64,000 nt of DNA from assembly GCF_001757995.1 (NCBI RefSeq), contig NZ_LXLV01000010.1, positions 62,001 through 126,000 on the forward strand. Direction: 5' to 3'. This document shows, in pieces, positions 45,207-54,450 of the stretch. Positions within the stretch are counted from its first letter, which is position 1. The number at the start of each line of letters is the position of its first letter. The DNA comes from Bacillus mycoides. GTDB taxonomy: Bacteria; Bacillota; Bacilli; Bacillales; Bacillaceae_G. Position numbers and translations under genes: made by a program. The notes beneath the pieces are model-generated. The model did no database searches, was not told the origin of the DNA, and was given only the letters and a program-made list of their open reading frames with translations.

Positions 45207-46680
45207 CCTCTCTCGTTACATGTTGCCTTTGCATTTTTTTCGGTTTTGGATCATGGGGGCGTTCCCAAAATGACCAAATAGGAAGTCTTACGAAAGAATC
45301 TTTCATATCTTTTATCCGCATGGGAGCAATAGGGGAAAGATATGGTGTATGGAAAGAATGCAACTGACATAAGTGAACGAAAGTAATAATTAAACCGAAA
45401 GAAATTCCTACATAGCCAAATAAAGCAGCTAAAATCATTAATGGAAAACGAAGAATTCGAACAGCTGAACTCATATCATTTGATGGAACGAGAAACGAAG
45501 CAATTGCAGTTAAAGCAACGACAATAATCATCGTATAAGAAACAAGTCCAGCTTTTACAATAGCATCACCAATTACTAAGCCACCTACAATACCGATTGT
45601 TTGTCCAACTCGACTCGGCAGGCGAATACCGGCCTCTCGTAATAATTCGAAAATCAATTCCATTAATAAAGCTTCAAAGATAGGAGGGAGAGGTACTTTT
45701 TCTAACGAAGCTTTAATTGTATAAACGAGTTCAAGTGGCAATACATCAGGGTGGAAAGCGACGGTTGCGATGTATAGGGCTGGTAAGAGAAATGCGATTA
45801 AAAAGCTAACGAGCCGAATCATTCGTACGAAAGAACCGACAATCCATCGATTATTATAATCGTCTGGTGATTGATAAAAAGCAAATAATGTGACGGGAAC
45901 GATAAGTGCTGTTGGATCTCCGTCAGATAAAATAGCTACACGTCCTTCCATTAAATTAGCAGTAGTTCTGTCTGGACGCTCTGTATTTAATTGTTGCGGA
46001 AATGGTGAAAAAGAAGTATCTTCTATAAATTCTTGTATGTATCCTGGCGCCATAAGGGAATCGGTTTTAATATTTTCTAGCCTTCTTTTTACTTCTGTAA
46101 CGAGATCATCGTTAGCTAAATCTTGCATATAAACAATTGCTACTTTCGTGTGCATCTCTTCACCAAGGGTAAAATACTTAACGACTAAATTTGGGCTTTT
46201 AATTAGTTTTCGTACGGAAGCTAAATTTGTAGCCAAATCTTCTACAAAACCAGAATGTGGTCCCCTTACAATCCCCTCATTATCAGGTTCTGTTATATCT
46301 CTTTTTAAAGATAAAGCTGTTTCAAAGATACAAAAGTTTTGGACATTTTCATGGAAATATAGAGACTTCCCTTGTAACAAAAGCTGTATACCATACAATA
46401 AATTCGTTTCTTTTTTCATATTCAATGTAGCAAAGGCTTTATCAAGAGATAATTCACTTCGTGTTAATAATGGTTCAAGAGCCAATTTATGAAGTAAATT
46501 AGGATCGGCTAGAGACTCGATATATACAATTGTTCCTTTTCCATTTTGAAAAGGAAAATCGAGTTTTTTAATATCATCGGAATGGAAAAGTTTGTTGTCA
46601 ATGTAGTTAATATTTTCCGCAAGTGATGGAAACATATGCTTCGTTTTATTCGTCTTTTGATTATTGGTTTGTTCTGTCAT
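45178..46680 (-). CDS. Spore germination protein, GerA family
   Basis: Start set at ATG 46680 (MTEQTNNQKTNKTKHMFPSL), after SD AAAGGGGTGG; 500 residues. N-terminal hydrophilic domain (1-260, with VRGPHSGFVEDLATNLASVRKLI and LEGRVAILSDGDPTALIVPVTLFAFYQSPDDYNNR), then four to five membrane helices (about 280-460). The PHSGF and GRV-DG-P motifs are typical of GerA/GerKA proteins. Order A-B-C in a minus-strand operon with overlaps. The promoter lies in the 400-bp region upstream and would be sigma-G type; no clear match was seen. Confidence 0.93.
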   Translation of the reverse strand: MTEQTNNQKTNKTKHMFPSLAENINYIDNKLFHSDDIKKLDFPFQNGKGTIVYIESLADPNLLHKLALEPLLTRSELSLDKAFATLNMKKETNLLYGIQLLLQGKSLYFHENVQNFCIFETALSLKRDITEPDNEGIVRGPHSGFVEDLATNLASVRKLIKSPNLVVKYFTLGEEMHTKVAIVYMQDLANDDLVTEVKRRLENIKTDSLMAPGYIQEFIEDTSFSPFPQQLNTERPDRTTANLMEGRVAILSDGDPTALIVPVTLFAFYQSPDDYNNRWIVGSFVRMIRLVSFLIAFLLPALYIATVAFHPDVLPLELVYTIKASLEKVPLPPIFEALLMELIFELLREAGIRLPSRVGQTIGIVGGLVIGDAIVKAGLVSYTMIIVVALTAIASFLVPSNDMSSAVRILRFPLMILAALFGYVGISFGLIITFVHLCQLHSFHTPYLSPIAPMRIKDMKDSFVRLPIWSFWERPHDPKPKKMQRQHVTREDENGDKHAK

Positions 46681-46711
46681 TATGCCCACCCCTTTTAGAA
46701 TGAAATAGTCA

Positions 46712-46826
46712 CTGTTAATTTTTGCTTGTTATGAAAAAATTATGCTTGTATTCTTTTTAAGAAATTAGATTGAAAGTAACGTTACGTCATCTTCTAGGCT
46801 AAAGAAAATGAGAAGTAGGTGGATGG
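46712..46826 (+). repeat. Dispersed repeat copy 1, carrying an orphan MerR-type promoter
   Basis: This stretch aligns with 55333-55446. The core includes TTGAAA (46770-46775), a 19-bp spacer containing GTAACGTTACGTCATCTT, and TAGGCT (46795-46800). A 19-bp spacer is characteristic of MerR-regulated promoters. No gene follows at the spot where a CPBP protease gene follows the other copy; the nearest frame is six codons. Confidence 0.65.
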
Positions 46827-46986
46827 AAAGAAAGCGTATAGTAGATTAGGGATATTAATATATATCTTTTGTACTATAGAGGATAAGCCTAGAGGTATGT
46901 ATAATTACATCATTTGATGAATAGGAAATTTATGAAAATCAATTTATATTAGTATTGTGTCTTGCCTCTTTAGGTATAGCGCACAG

Positions 46987-47036
46987 CCGGTGATTGGCTA
47001 GTGGGAGTTTTTCCATTTTGCCAGTGCCGGTTTTTT
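46987..47036 (+). terminator. Hairpin with T6 in the region before the sensor kinase
   Basis: CCGG (46987-46990) and TGGC pair with GCCA and CCGG (47027-47030), with a small internal loop, followed by T6 (47031-47036). It could end a short transcript from the orphan promoter at 46770-46800 or act as an attenuator for the kinase gene. Confidence 0.5.
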
Positions 47037-47084
47037 GTTGGATAATAGAGAAAATGAATACTTATAAAGAAAGAAGGGACTGTT

Positions 47085-48917
47085 TTGAAAGATGTAAATT
47101 CTATTTCTACGAGAGAAAAAGTTGCTAGCTTTTATCTTTATTTCATTTCTTTTTTTGGTTTAATTACTATAACTATCTCTTTACTTGAAATTAAAATCCC
47201 TTCTCATCCAACAATACTAATATTGTTATTAATATTTATGGGGATTGCGGAATATTTTCCTGTACGATTTTGGAGAGGAACTAGCTCGCTTACCTTTCCA
47301 ATTATTTACGCCATGAATTGGCAGTTTGGAATACACATAACTATTATTGCTATTGTATTCGTTACGCTAATTATTCACCTGCATCGTCGTTCGCCGATAC
47401 AAAGAATGTTATTTAACAGTACACAACATGCTCTTAGTTTGATCTTGGCGGAATGGTTTTCAAATGAATGTCTGTTTTTATTGATTAGCAGAATGGATAT
47501 GTCAGTACTGTATGAGAAATTAATATCCTTGTTATTGTTTTGCTTGTTTTTTGTTTTTTTCAACAACCGTTTATACGATTTGTTAATGGTGCTCCTTCCA
47601 CAACCGTATTCGATATATCAATGGTATAAAAAAACCATAACGGTATTTCTTTGTGAAACTTTTGGTTTATCCTATGCTGCTCTGATGCATTTATTAAGTA
47701 GTACGTATAGTGTGGAAATAAACGAGATTACAGTACTGTTTTTCTTTTTTCCACTTGTAGCAATTTCAGTTATCAGCTCTTTTTCTGTGCGAATTAGGAT
47801 GGAAAAGGAACGATTATACGAACTGTTTCTTATTACAACAGAAATTAGTCGTGGACTAACTGGAGGGAACTTGAAACATATTAAACAGGCACTTAAAGGT
47901 TTTTTTGGAATACAAGCATATGTAATATGGACAAAAGATGATGGAAACTGGAATCTTCTATTGAAAGATGGAAAAGTAAAACTTGATATTTCTGATGATT
48001 CGGATAATTTTGAGGCATTTGGAGAAATCTCTAAAAATCTTATATTTAATGATTGGAAAACTGGCGCGGCTCCTGGAGATGAAATATTCAATGAGGTCAT
48101 ACGCTCGCTTGTTTATTTTCCTCTTATTGTAAATGATGAATTGGTTGGAATGTTTGTTGCAGGAAAAACTAGAAATGCGGGTTTTTTTCCGGAGGATGTA
48201 CAGTCTTTAGCGACGTTTTCTAACCAATTAGCTAACGTAGTTAAAACAAGAATATTGATTTCTGAACAGGAAAAAAGAATGATTTTAGAAGAAAGAAATA
48301 GAATTGCACGCGAAATTCACGATGGTATCGCGCAAGCATTGGCCGGGGTAATATTTCAACTAGAATCCGCTCAGAAAAAATACCATGATAAACCAACTGA
48401 TATGCAACAAGTAGTAGAGAAAAGTATTAAGGATTTAAGGGAAAGCTTAGGGGAAGTTCGCTATTCTATTTATGCTTTAAAACCGTATCCGACACAACAA
48501 TTAGGGCTTAAACAGGCGATAGCAAGTAAAATAAAATCTTTAAAACAAGAATATGAACTAGACATTACATATCATGAAAGAGGTCATTCACGTGCGCTTA
48601 GCTTTTCAAAAGAAAGAGTCATTTTTGATACATTACAGGAGAGTTTACAAAACATTGTTAAACATGCACAAGCAGAAAAGATTGATGTTTTGCTAAGCTA
48701 TCAAAGTGAGCACGTGCTTTTAAGGGTTAAAGATAATGGGGTTGGCTTTTCGCTATTTGAGTCTATGGTTAAAACGAAGCATGAACCACATTATGGTATA
48801 TTACATATGAATGAACAAGCTGAACAACTAGGGGCTACTTTACAGATTGATAGTTCTGTAGGTAAAGGGACAGAAATTACACTGTTAATTCCAGATTCAC
48901 AAACAAGGGGTGCGTAA
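47085..48917 (+). CDS. Membrane sensor histidine kinase (HisKA_3, GAF)
   Basis: The 610-residue protein starts with TTG (47085) after SD AAGGGA. It has an N-terminal membrane domain of six to seven helices (about 15-245), a GAF-like domain (about 265-400), a HisKA_3 dimerisation domain with the phospho-acceptor in EERNRIAREIHDGIAQALAGV, and an HATPase_c domain (N box QESLQNIVKHAQAEK, G boxes VKDNGVGFS and SSVGKGTEITL). It pairs with the NarL-type regulator that starts one base after its stop. It resembles DegS/LiaS/NreB kinases in its catalytic half only; the signal is unknown. Targets may include the subtilase and camelysin genes downstream. Confidence 0.9.
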   Translation: MKDVNSISTREKVASFYLYFISFFGLITITISLLEIKIPSHPTILILLLIFMGIAEYFPVRFWRGTSSLTFPIIYAMNWQFGIHITIIAIVFVTLIIHLHRRSPIQRMLFNSTQHALSLILAEWFSNECLFLLISRMDMSVLYEKLISLLLFCLFFVFFNNRLYDLLMVLLPQPYSIYQWYKKTITVFLCETFGLSYAALMHLLSSTYSVEINEITVLFFFFPLVAISVISSFSVRIRMEKERLYELFLITTEISRGLTGGNLKHIKQALKGFFGIQAYVIWTKDDGNWNLLLKDGKVKLDISDDSDNFEAFGEISKNLIFNDWKTGAAPGDEIFNEVIRSLVYFPLIVNDELVGMFVAGKTRNAGFFPEDVQSLATFSNQLANVVKTRILISEQEKRMILEERNRIAREIHDGIAQALAGVIFQLESAQKKYHDKPTDMQQVVEKSIKDLRESLGEVRYSIYALKPYPTQQLGLKQAIASKIKSLKQEYELDITYHERGHSRALSFSKERVIFDTLQESLQNIVKHAQAEKIDVLLSYQSEHVLLRVKDNGVGFSLFESMVKTKHEPHYGILHMNEQAEQLGATLQIDSSVGKGTEITLLIPDSQTRGA

Positions 48918-48918
48918 A

Positions 48919-49560
48919 ATGATTAAAATATTAGTAGTGGATGATCATGCTTTTTTACGAGACGCAATTCGGAGCATACTAGAGGTTGAATCTGATATGA
49001 AAGTGGTTGGAGAGGCGAGCTCTGGGGAAGAGGTATTGGGAAAAGTAGAGGAATGTAGACCAGACTGTATTTTGATGGATATTAATCTTCCAGGAAAAAA
49101 TGGAATTGAAGCTACGGGATTAGTGAAAAAAAAATATCCTAATTGCCGAGTACTTGTTTTTACAATGTATGAGCATGATGAGTATTTAATGGATGCGCTT
49201 CAGTCTGGCGCTGATGGTTATTTATTGAAGGATTCATCATCAGAGCAGGTAGTGGCAGCAATTCGAATGTTATATCAAGGCGATTCAGTTATTCATCCGC
49301 GTATGACGAAAAAATTAATTACATATCATCAGCAACAAATGAAATTAGAACCAAACGAAAATGAACTGACAGAGCGTGAAAAGGAAATTCTCTTTGAATT
49401 GGTTAAGGGACTGAGTAATAAAGAAATTGCTGAAGTTCTATATATTAGTGACAAGACAGTTAAAATTCACATCAATAAAATTTTTAAAAAACTCAATGTA
49501 AAAAGTCGTTCACAAGCAGTGATTTATGCTGTTCGAAATCACTTGGTTCCACTCGATTAA
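48919..49560 (+). CDS. NarL/FixJ-family response regulator
   Basis: Start set at ATG 48919 (MIKILVVDDHAFLRDAI), with SD AAGGGG in the end of the kinase gene; 213 residues. The receiver domain has the acidic pair VVDDH, the phospho-acceptor in CILMDINLPG and the Thr/Lys signature positions (FTMYEH, LLKDSS). The C-terminal LuxR-type helix-turn-helix reads LTEREKEILFELVKGLSNKEIAEVLYISDKTVKIHI. It forms a two-component pair with the kinase. A long imperfect hairpin lies just downstream. Confidence 0.93.
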   Translation: MIKILVVDDHAFLRDAIRSILEVESDMKVVGEASSGEEVLGKVEECRPDCILMDINLPGKNGIEATGLVKKKYPNCRVLVFTMYEHDEYLMDALQSGADGYLLKDSSSEQVVAAIRMLYQGDSVIHPRMTKKLITYHQQQMKLEPNENELTEREKEILFELVKGLSNKEIAEVLYISDKTVKIHINKIFKKLNVKSRSQAVIYAVRNHLVPLD

Positions 49561-49568
49561 ATAAAAAG

Positions 49569-49651
49569 ATGTCTAAAAGAACTATCGTGTTTCTTTATTT
49601 TGTATTACAAAAAATAAAGAAGCGGGTAGTTCTTTTGTACTATTTAGACAT
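49569..49651. repeat. 83-bp imperfect inverted repeat after the response regulator
   Basis: Outer arms ATGTCTAAA (49569-49577) and TTTAGACAT (49643-49651), then AAGAACTA with TAGTTCTT, then TTTCTTTATTTT with AAAAATAAAGAA, converging on a short loop. No T run follows the right arm, so it is not a standard terminator; it looks like a MITE-like palindrome. Confidence 0.65.
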
Positions 49652-49951
49652 AGAATCATTAGAACAAAAATTACTCCTTTTGTTCAATATTCAGAAAAAT
49701 CAAAATGTGAAATAATAAAAATAGAATTATTGATTAACACTACTAATAATTCACGTTGTAAGTCCCTATTGTTGGAATAATTCATGGGAGCTTTTATAGA
49801 AAGAAGATTAGAAGTGTGGGGATGGCGGTAGTAGTGTTGGAGATTCTCGATTATTTTAAATAGATTCAAGGTTGATAGAATTGCCAATGCTAAATAGGAG
49901 CTCAGAGGATTTATTTTAGAAAAAATAATTTTAATAATAAGGAGATGCGCT
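49652..49951. other. 300-bp region upstream of the subtilase gene
   Basis: It contains GAACAAAA (49661-) paired with TTTTGTTC, a minor hairpin, and the SD (AAGGAGATG) of the subtilase gene. No gene is seen. The promoter is likely in the last 100 bp, but no consensus boxes stand out. Confidence 0.4.
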
Positions 49952-52900
49952 ATGAAGAAGGGGAAATTCGGAAAAATACTTATCGGAACACTAACTGTTG
50001 GTATGTTAATGTCTCAAGGAATTCCATATAACGTATTGGCAGAAGAGGTAAATACATCTACTTTAACTGGTATTGATGACGCAAATGCTATATTGAAAGG
50101 TCTTACAAAGGAACAACGTAATGCCTTAAAAACGTTAGATACAAAACCAGGTTTTGTTATTTCACCAGGCATCAATACAGCAAGTCCTGATAATGTGAAT
50201 GTGATTGTAGAGTTTAAGCAAGCACCTAGCAAAATCGAGATGTTAAAACAAGCAGCTAAGGGGAAAAAAATAGCCCTTGCAACTGCGGAACAAAAGGTAG
50301 AAGCATCTCATAAAGAATTTAAATCAGAGTTTGAACAGCTTCAAAAGAATAAAGATAAAGGGACGAATTTTAAATCTGCCAAAATAACAAGAGAATATAA
50401 GAATGCTTTTAACGGTGTGGCAATGTCGTTACCCGCGAATATGATTGAAGATTTAGTTCGCACTGGTATCGTTAAGCGCGTATGGGAAGATCATGAGGTC
50501 AAAATTGATTTGCCGAAAGAAACAGCTAAGACAGCTATTGGGCCAAAAATGGCAGATAGTGTACCACAAATCGGTGTGGACAAGCTGCACGCTGAAAAAA
50601 TAACAGGAAAAGGAATTAAGGTAGGGGTACTGGATACAGGTATTGATTATAACCACCCTGATTTAAAAGATGCATATAAAGGATATCGTGCAAAGCAAGG
50701 TGAAGATCCAACGAAAATAGATCCGAACTCTATAAAAGGATGGGACTTTGTTAATAATGATGCTGATCCAATGGAGACAACGTATAAGGATTGGCAAAAC
50801 TCTGGAGGGTATCCTGAGATTTATGAGGGAAGTGCATATTATACATCCCATGGTACTCATGTAGCTGGGACAATTGCTGCAGACAAAAAGAATAATGTAG
50901 ATTATGCGGTTAAGGGAGTCGCTCCAGATGTAGATTTATATTCATATCGTGTATTAGGTCCATATGGAAGTGGTCAAACAAGCGGTATTCTTGCTGCGAT
51001 TGATAAAGCAGTGAAAGACGATATGGATGTTATCAATTTATCATTAGGTGCATCTATCAATGATCCGTTATATCCGACTTCTGTGGCAGTGAACAATGCT
51101 ATGTTAGCTGGTGTTGTCACAGTTGTAGCGGCAGGTAATAGTGGTCCAGCAGAAGGAACTCTTGGATCACCTAGCGCGGCCGCACTTCCGGTTACAGTTG
51201 GAGCAAGCGATGCTGCGATGAGTATTCCAACGTTTTCTGCTGATGCAGGTGATTTACATGTCGATAAGATGATGCTACTTGGAAAAAGCTTTACTGATAA
51301 GATTGAGGACTTAAAAGGACAAGCATTATCTGTTGTATATACAGGCCTTGGGAAATTAGATGATTTTAAGGGGAAAGACGTAAAAGGAAAGCTAGCGCTC
51401 ATCCAGCGTGGTGAGATTACATTTGATGAAAAAATTAAAAATGCTAAGGAATCAGGTGCGAAAGCGGTAATTGTATACAATAATGTGGATGGTGAAATTA
51501 CAAGTTATCTTGGAGAAAGTACGTCATCTATCCCCTCGTTCCGCTTAACAAAAGACGATGGTGAGAAATTACAAGCAAAAGCTGTACAAGGGGATGTGTC
51601 TTTAGCGTTTGGAGAACTGAATAACATAAAAACAGAGGGGGATCACTTAGCTGATTTCAGTTCACGAGGTCCTGCAAGTACAACAGATGATATTAAGCCG
51701 GATATTGTAGCGCCAGGTGTATCTATTTTCTCTACTGTTCCTGAATATATTAATGATCCAAAGGATGGAGAAAATTATCCGATAGCGTACGGGCGTATGT
51801 CAGGTACGTCTATGGCAACTCCCCACACTACGGGGGTAGCGGCACTCATTTTACAAGAACATCCAAACTATAGTCCGTTTGAAGTAAAAGAAGCGCTTAT
51901 GAATACTGCAGTTGACTTAAAAGAAGAGCGCTCTGTATTTGAGGTGGGATCAGGCCGAATTGATGCGTATCGTGCAGTTCATGCAGATACATCTATCAAG
52001 GTTATCGATAAAACATCAAACGTTGTAAATGATGAAGAAGTAGAAATTGAAGAAAAAACAGGTTCTATTGCATTCGGGTATAAAAATCAATTGGGAAATG
52101 GACCAATTAAAGATAGTCGAAAAGTCCTAATTAAGAACAACAGTAAAACAGACGGAAAAGAGTTTAAATTGGAAGTAGAGTTTTCACCAACAAGTGTAGG
52201 TGTGCAGGATGCAGTGAAGAATGGTGTGAAGCTGAACGTACAAGATTCTATTAAAGTGGCTCCTGGTACATCTGGGGAAATTAGTCCTGAAATTATCATT
52301 CCAGAAAACGCGGAATTCGGTAGATATGAGGGGTATATTCATATTTCAAATAAAAACAATGAAAACGAAGTATATCAAGTGCCATTTGCAGTGAAATTCA
52401 CAGAAAAAGGGATTGAGTCTGTAGATTTGCTGAGAGACGCAATGGCAACAGATGCATCTAAATTCCATCCATATATGGAAAGACCAAGTTCGCCATTGGC
52501 GTTTAAATTGAATAGTCCCCTTGAGACCATTGATGCGGTTGTGAAGGATAGGAAAACAGGCAAGGCATTAGGAATCGTTGGTACACTTAATGCAAGCGGT
52601 CTAACACCGAATATTGAATATATGATGTTTTCTGGTATGGGAGGGTATGTATTTCCGTTCACAGGAGATCCTGCCCATCCAATTGGGGATAAACCTATTA
52701 TGTTGCCTGATGGAGATTACGAATTGAATTTCGTTGGATACGATAAAGAAGGGAAATCTTATACAAAAGGCGATAGCATTATCATTGATAATGTGATACC
52801 TGAAATGAAATTTACGGATGTACAACCTGGTATTCATGAAGTAAATGATTCCATGTTCAAAGAAGAAGACGGCCAGCGGGCATTATGGGTACATGGTAAT

Positions 52901-54193
52901 ATTTATGATTCTACAGTGGATGCATTAAAGGCAAAAGGCCTCCAGTTTGACCAAAAAGCTAATCAAATTTTATATTATCAAAACTCCGCCTTTCCGTCAG
53001 GTTGGTTGAATACAATTCAGGCAAATGGCGATTTCAAATTTGGAGTACTTCCAGAGGAAATAAATGAGCCGTTAAATTTAAGATTATTTGGATATGATCT
53101 CGCAACTGCAGGGAATATGGCAACTGGATTTAAAGATTACGTCTTTGTAAAAGAAGGGGCAGAATACGCTGTTCCAAGCTACGACAAAGATAAAATAAAA
53201 TTAGGAGAAAAAATTACGTTAACTTTAAATCTCAATAATGTAAAACAACTTATGTCAGGTACATTTGAAATTCCTTATAACAAGCAGCTATTTAAATTTA
53301 CAGATGTGAAACCAAATTCAGCACTTACGGAATATGCAAACCAACATGGATTAAACTTGAAATTAGAAGATCCGGCTATAAATACAGAAGGAACTTGGGA
53401 AAACAAGGTGAAAGTTGGCGCATCATTGGAAGGAAAAGAATTTAAAGGATTAGATGGAGATACACCATTTTTAGATGTTACATTCGAAATGACGAGCGAT
53501 GAATATTTTAATGATTTAACTGCATTTGGAGCAGATAAGTTCTCTTATACAAAAGCTGGTGCATCAGAAGGTATTGAGATTCCTGTGTTTAAAGATAAAT
53601 CTTTTGCTATTGTTTCAAAACATTCAACGGTTACAGGATATATTGGTCTGGAAGCTTTCTTGAATGAAGAGGGGTATTTAGGTAAGAATGACTACACAAA
53701 ACTAGGAGCAAAGGTGTACGCAGTTGGCAAGGATGGAAAGAAATATACAGGAACGGTTAATGATAATGGGCAATTTGAAATTCATAGTGTTCCTGTAAGC
53801 GATAAAGAATATGATATTTTCGTAGAAATGCCAGGTCATTTAAATAGTAAATTCACAACAAAAATAGGGAAAATGCAGGATGGAGAATTAGTGGGACAAA
53901 ACTTTAGAGCTGACATGGATGACAACCTTGCAGGTGATGTAAACGGCGATAAAATGGTAGATATTCAGGATGCTAGAATAGCAGCTTTATCGTATGGAAA
54001 AGGAAAAGTGGCTGTCAAAGATGGTGACGTCAATCAAGATGGTGTTGTAAACGAAACGGATATTCGTTTTATCGAGAAGAATTTCTTGAAAAAGGGTCCA
54101 GATGCCAAAGAAAATCAAAAACCGAAAGAAAATGTAGGGCCAGTGACGTTAGATAAAATCTTACGTTCCATTGGATTAGAACCCAAAAAATAA
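49952..54193 (+). CDS. Secreted S8 subtilase with PA, cohesin-like and dockerin-like modules
   Basis: The 1413-residue protein has a signal peptide (about 1-31), an I9 propeptide (about 60-185), and a Vpr-type subtilase domain with Asp228 (VLDTGIDYNHPD), His300 (SHGTHVAG), oxyanion Asn (AAGNSGPAEG) and Ser620 (GTSMATPHTTG). A PA domain (about 430-570) is inserted between His and Ser. After it come beta-sandwich regions, a cohesin-like domain (about 1070-1215, IKLGEKITLTLNLNNVK), a carboxypeptidase-regulatory-like segment (about 1225-1310), and a type I dockerin-like pair of calcium loops (DVNGDKMVDIQD and DVNQDGVVNETD, about 1325-1385). There is no LPXTG sorting motif. The position downstream of the two-component pair suggests regulation by it. 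Confidence 0.92.
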   Translation: MKKGKFGKILIGTLTVGMLMSQGIPYNVLAEEVNTSTLTGIDDANAILKGLTKEQRNALKTLDTKPGFVISPGINTASPDNVNVIVEFKQAPSKIEMLKQAAKGKKIALATAEQKVEASHKEFKSEFEQLQKNKDKGTNFKSAKITREYKNAFNGVAMSLPANMIEDLVRTGIVKRVWEDHEVKIDLPKETAKTAIGPKMADSVPQIGVDKLHAEKITGKGIKVGVLDTGIDYNHPDLKDAYKGYRAKQGEDPTKIDPNSIKGWDFVNNDADPMETTYKDWQNSGGYPEIYEGSAYYTSHGTHVAGTIAADKKNNVDYAVKGVAPDVDLYSYRVLGPYGSGQTSGILAAIDKAVKDDMDVINLSLGASINDPLYPTSVAVNNAMLAGVVTVVAAGNSGPAEGTLGSPSAAALPVTVGASDAAMSIPTFSADAGDLHVDKMMLLGKSFTDKIEDLKGQALSVVYTGLGKLDDFKGKDVKGKLALIQRGEITFDEKIKNAKESGAKAVIVYNNVDGEITSYLGESTSSIPSFRLTKDDGEKLQAKAVQGDVSLAFGELNNIKTEGDHLADFSSRGPASTTDDIKPDIVAPGVSIFSTVPEYINDPKDGENYPIAYGRMSGTSMATPHTTGVAALILQEHPNYSPFEVKEALMNTAVDLKEERSVFEVGSGRIDAYRAVHADTSIKVIDKTSNVVNDEEVEIEEKTGSIAFGYKNQLGNGPIKDSRKVLIKNNSKTDGKEFKLEVEFSPTSVGVQDAVKNGVKLNVQDSIKVAPGTSGEISPEIIIPENAEFGRYEGYIHISNKNNENEVYQVPFAVKFTEKGIESVDLLRDAMATDASKFHPYMERPSSPLAFKLNSPLETIDAVVKDRKTGKALGIVGTLNASGLTPNIEYMMFSGMGGYVFPFTGDPAHPIGDKPIMLPDGDYELNFVGYDKEGKSYTKGDSIIIDNVIPEMKFTDVQPGIHEVNDSMFKEEDGQRALWVHGNIYDSTVDALKAKGLQFDQKANQILYYQNSAFPSGWLNTIQANGDFKFGVLPEEINEPLNLRLFGYDLATAGNMATGFKDYVFVKEGAEYAVPSYDKDKIKLGEKITLTLNLNNVKQLMSGTFEIPYNKQLFKFTDVKPNSALTEYANQHGLNLKLEDPAINTEGTWENKVKVGASLEGKEFKGLDGDTPFLDVTFEMTSDEYFNDLTAFGADKFSYTKAGASEGIEIPVFKDKSFAIVSKHSTVTGYIGLEAFLNEEGYLGKNDYTKLGAKVYAVGKDGKKYTGTVNDNGQFEIHSVPVSDKEYDIFVEMPGHLNSKFTTKIGKMQDGELVGQNFRADMDDNLAGDVNGDKMVDIQDARIAALSYGKGKVAVKDGDVNQDGVVNETDIRFIEKNFLKKGPDAKENQKPKENVGPVTLDKILRSIGLEPKK

Positions 54194-54266
54194 GTGGGCA
54201 CAATTCTAGAGTAAACTAAGTGATAAAACAATGAATACAGAAGAAAATGGGGTTTACTAACAATGG

Positions 54267-54300
54267 ACCGGTAATGATCACTGTAACATTACCGGTTATT
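54267..54300 (+). terminator. Hairpin terminator after the subtilase gene
   Basis: A 9-bp perfect stem (54267-54275 with 54288-54296) followed by a short T-rich tract. Confidence 0.65.
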
Positions 54301-54450
54301 CTTAAAATAATAGCTATTTGGATACATGAAGTAAATAGTTTAAAGTTAGTTCGCTTTCGTTATGGGACAAGGTAGTTGCTTAATTATTATTGTTTGTGGG
54401 ATGGAAATAAGGTTTGGAGTTTGAACTTTAAAAATAGGGGGACTTGTGAA

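Noticed and set aside
46960-47040. c-di-GMP or other known riboswitch before the sensor kinase
   Set aside because: The stretch GCGCACAGCCGG looked GEMM-like, but the conserved core (GGGCAAACC, CGCAAAGC) is missing; only a hairpin with T6 remains.
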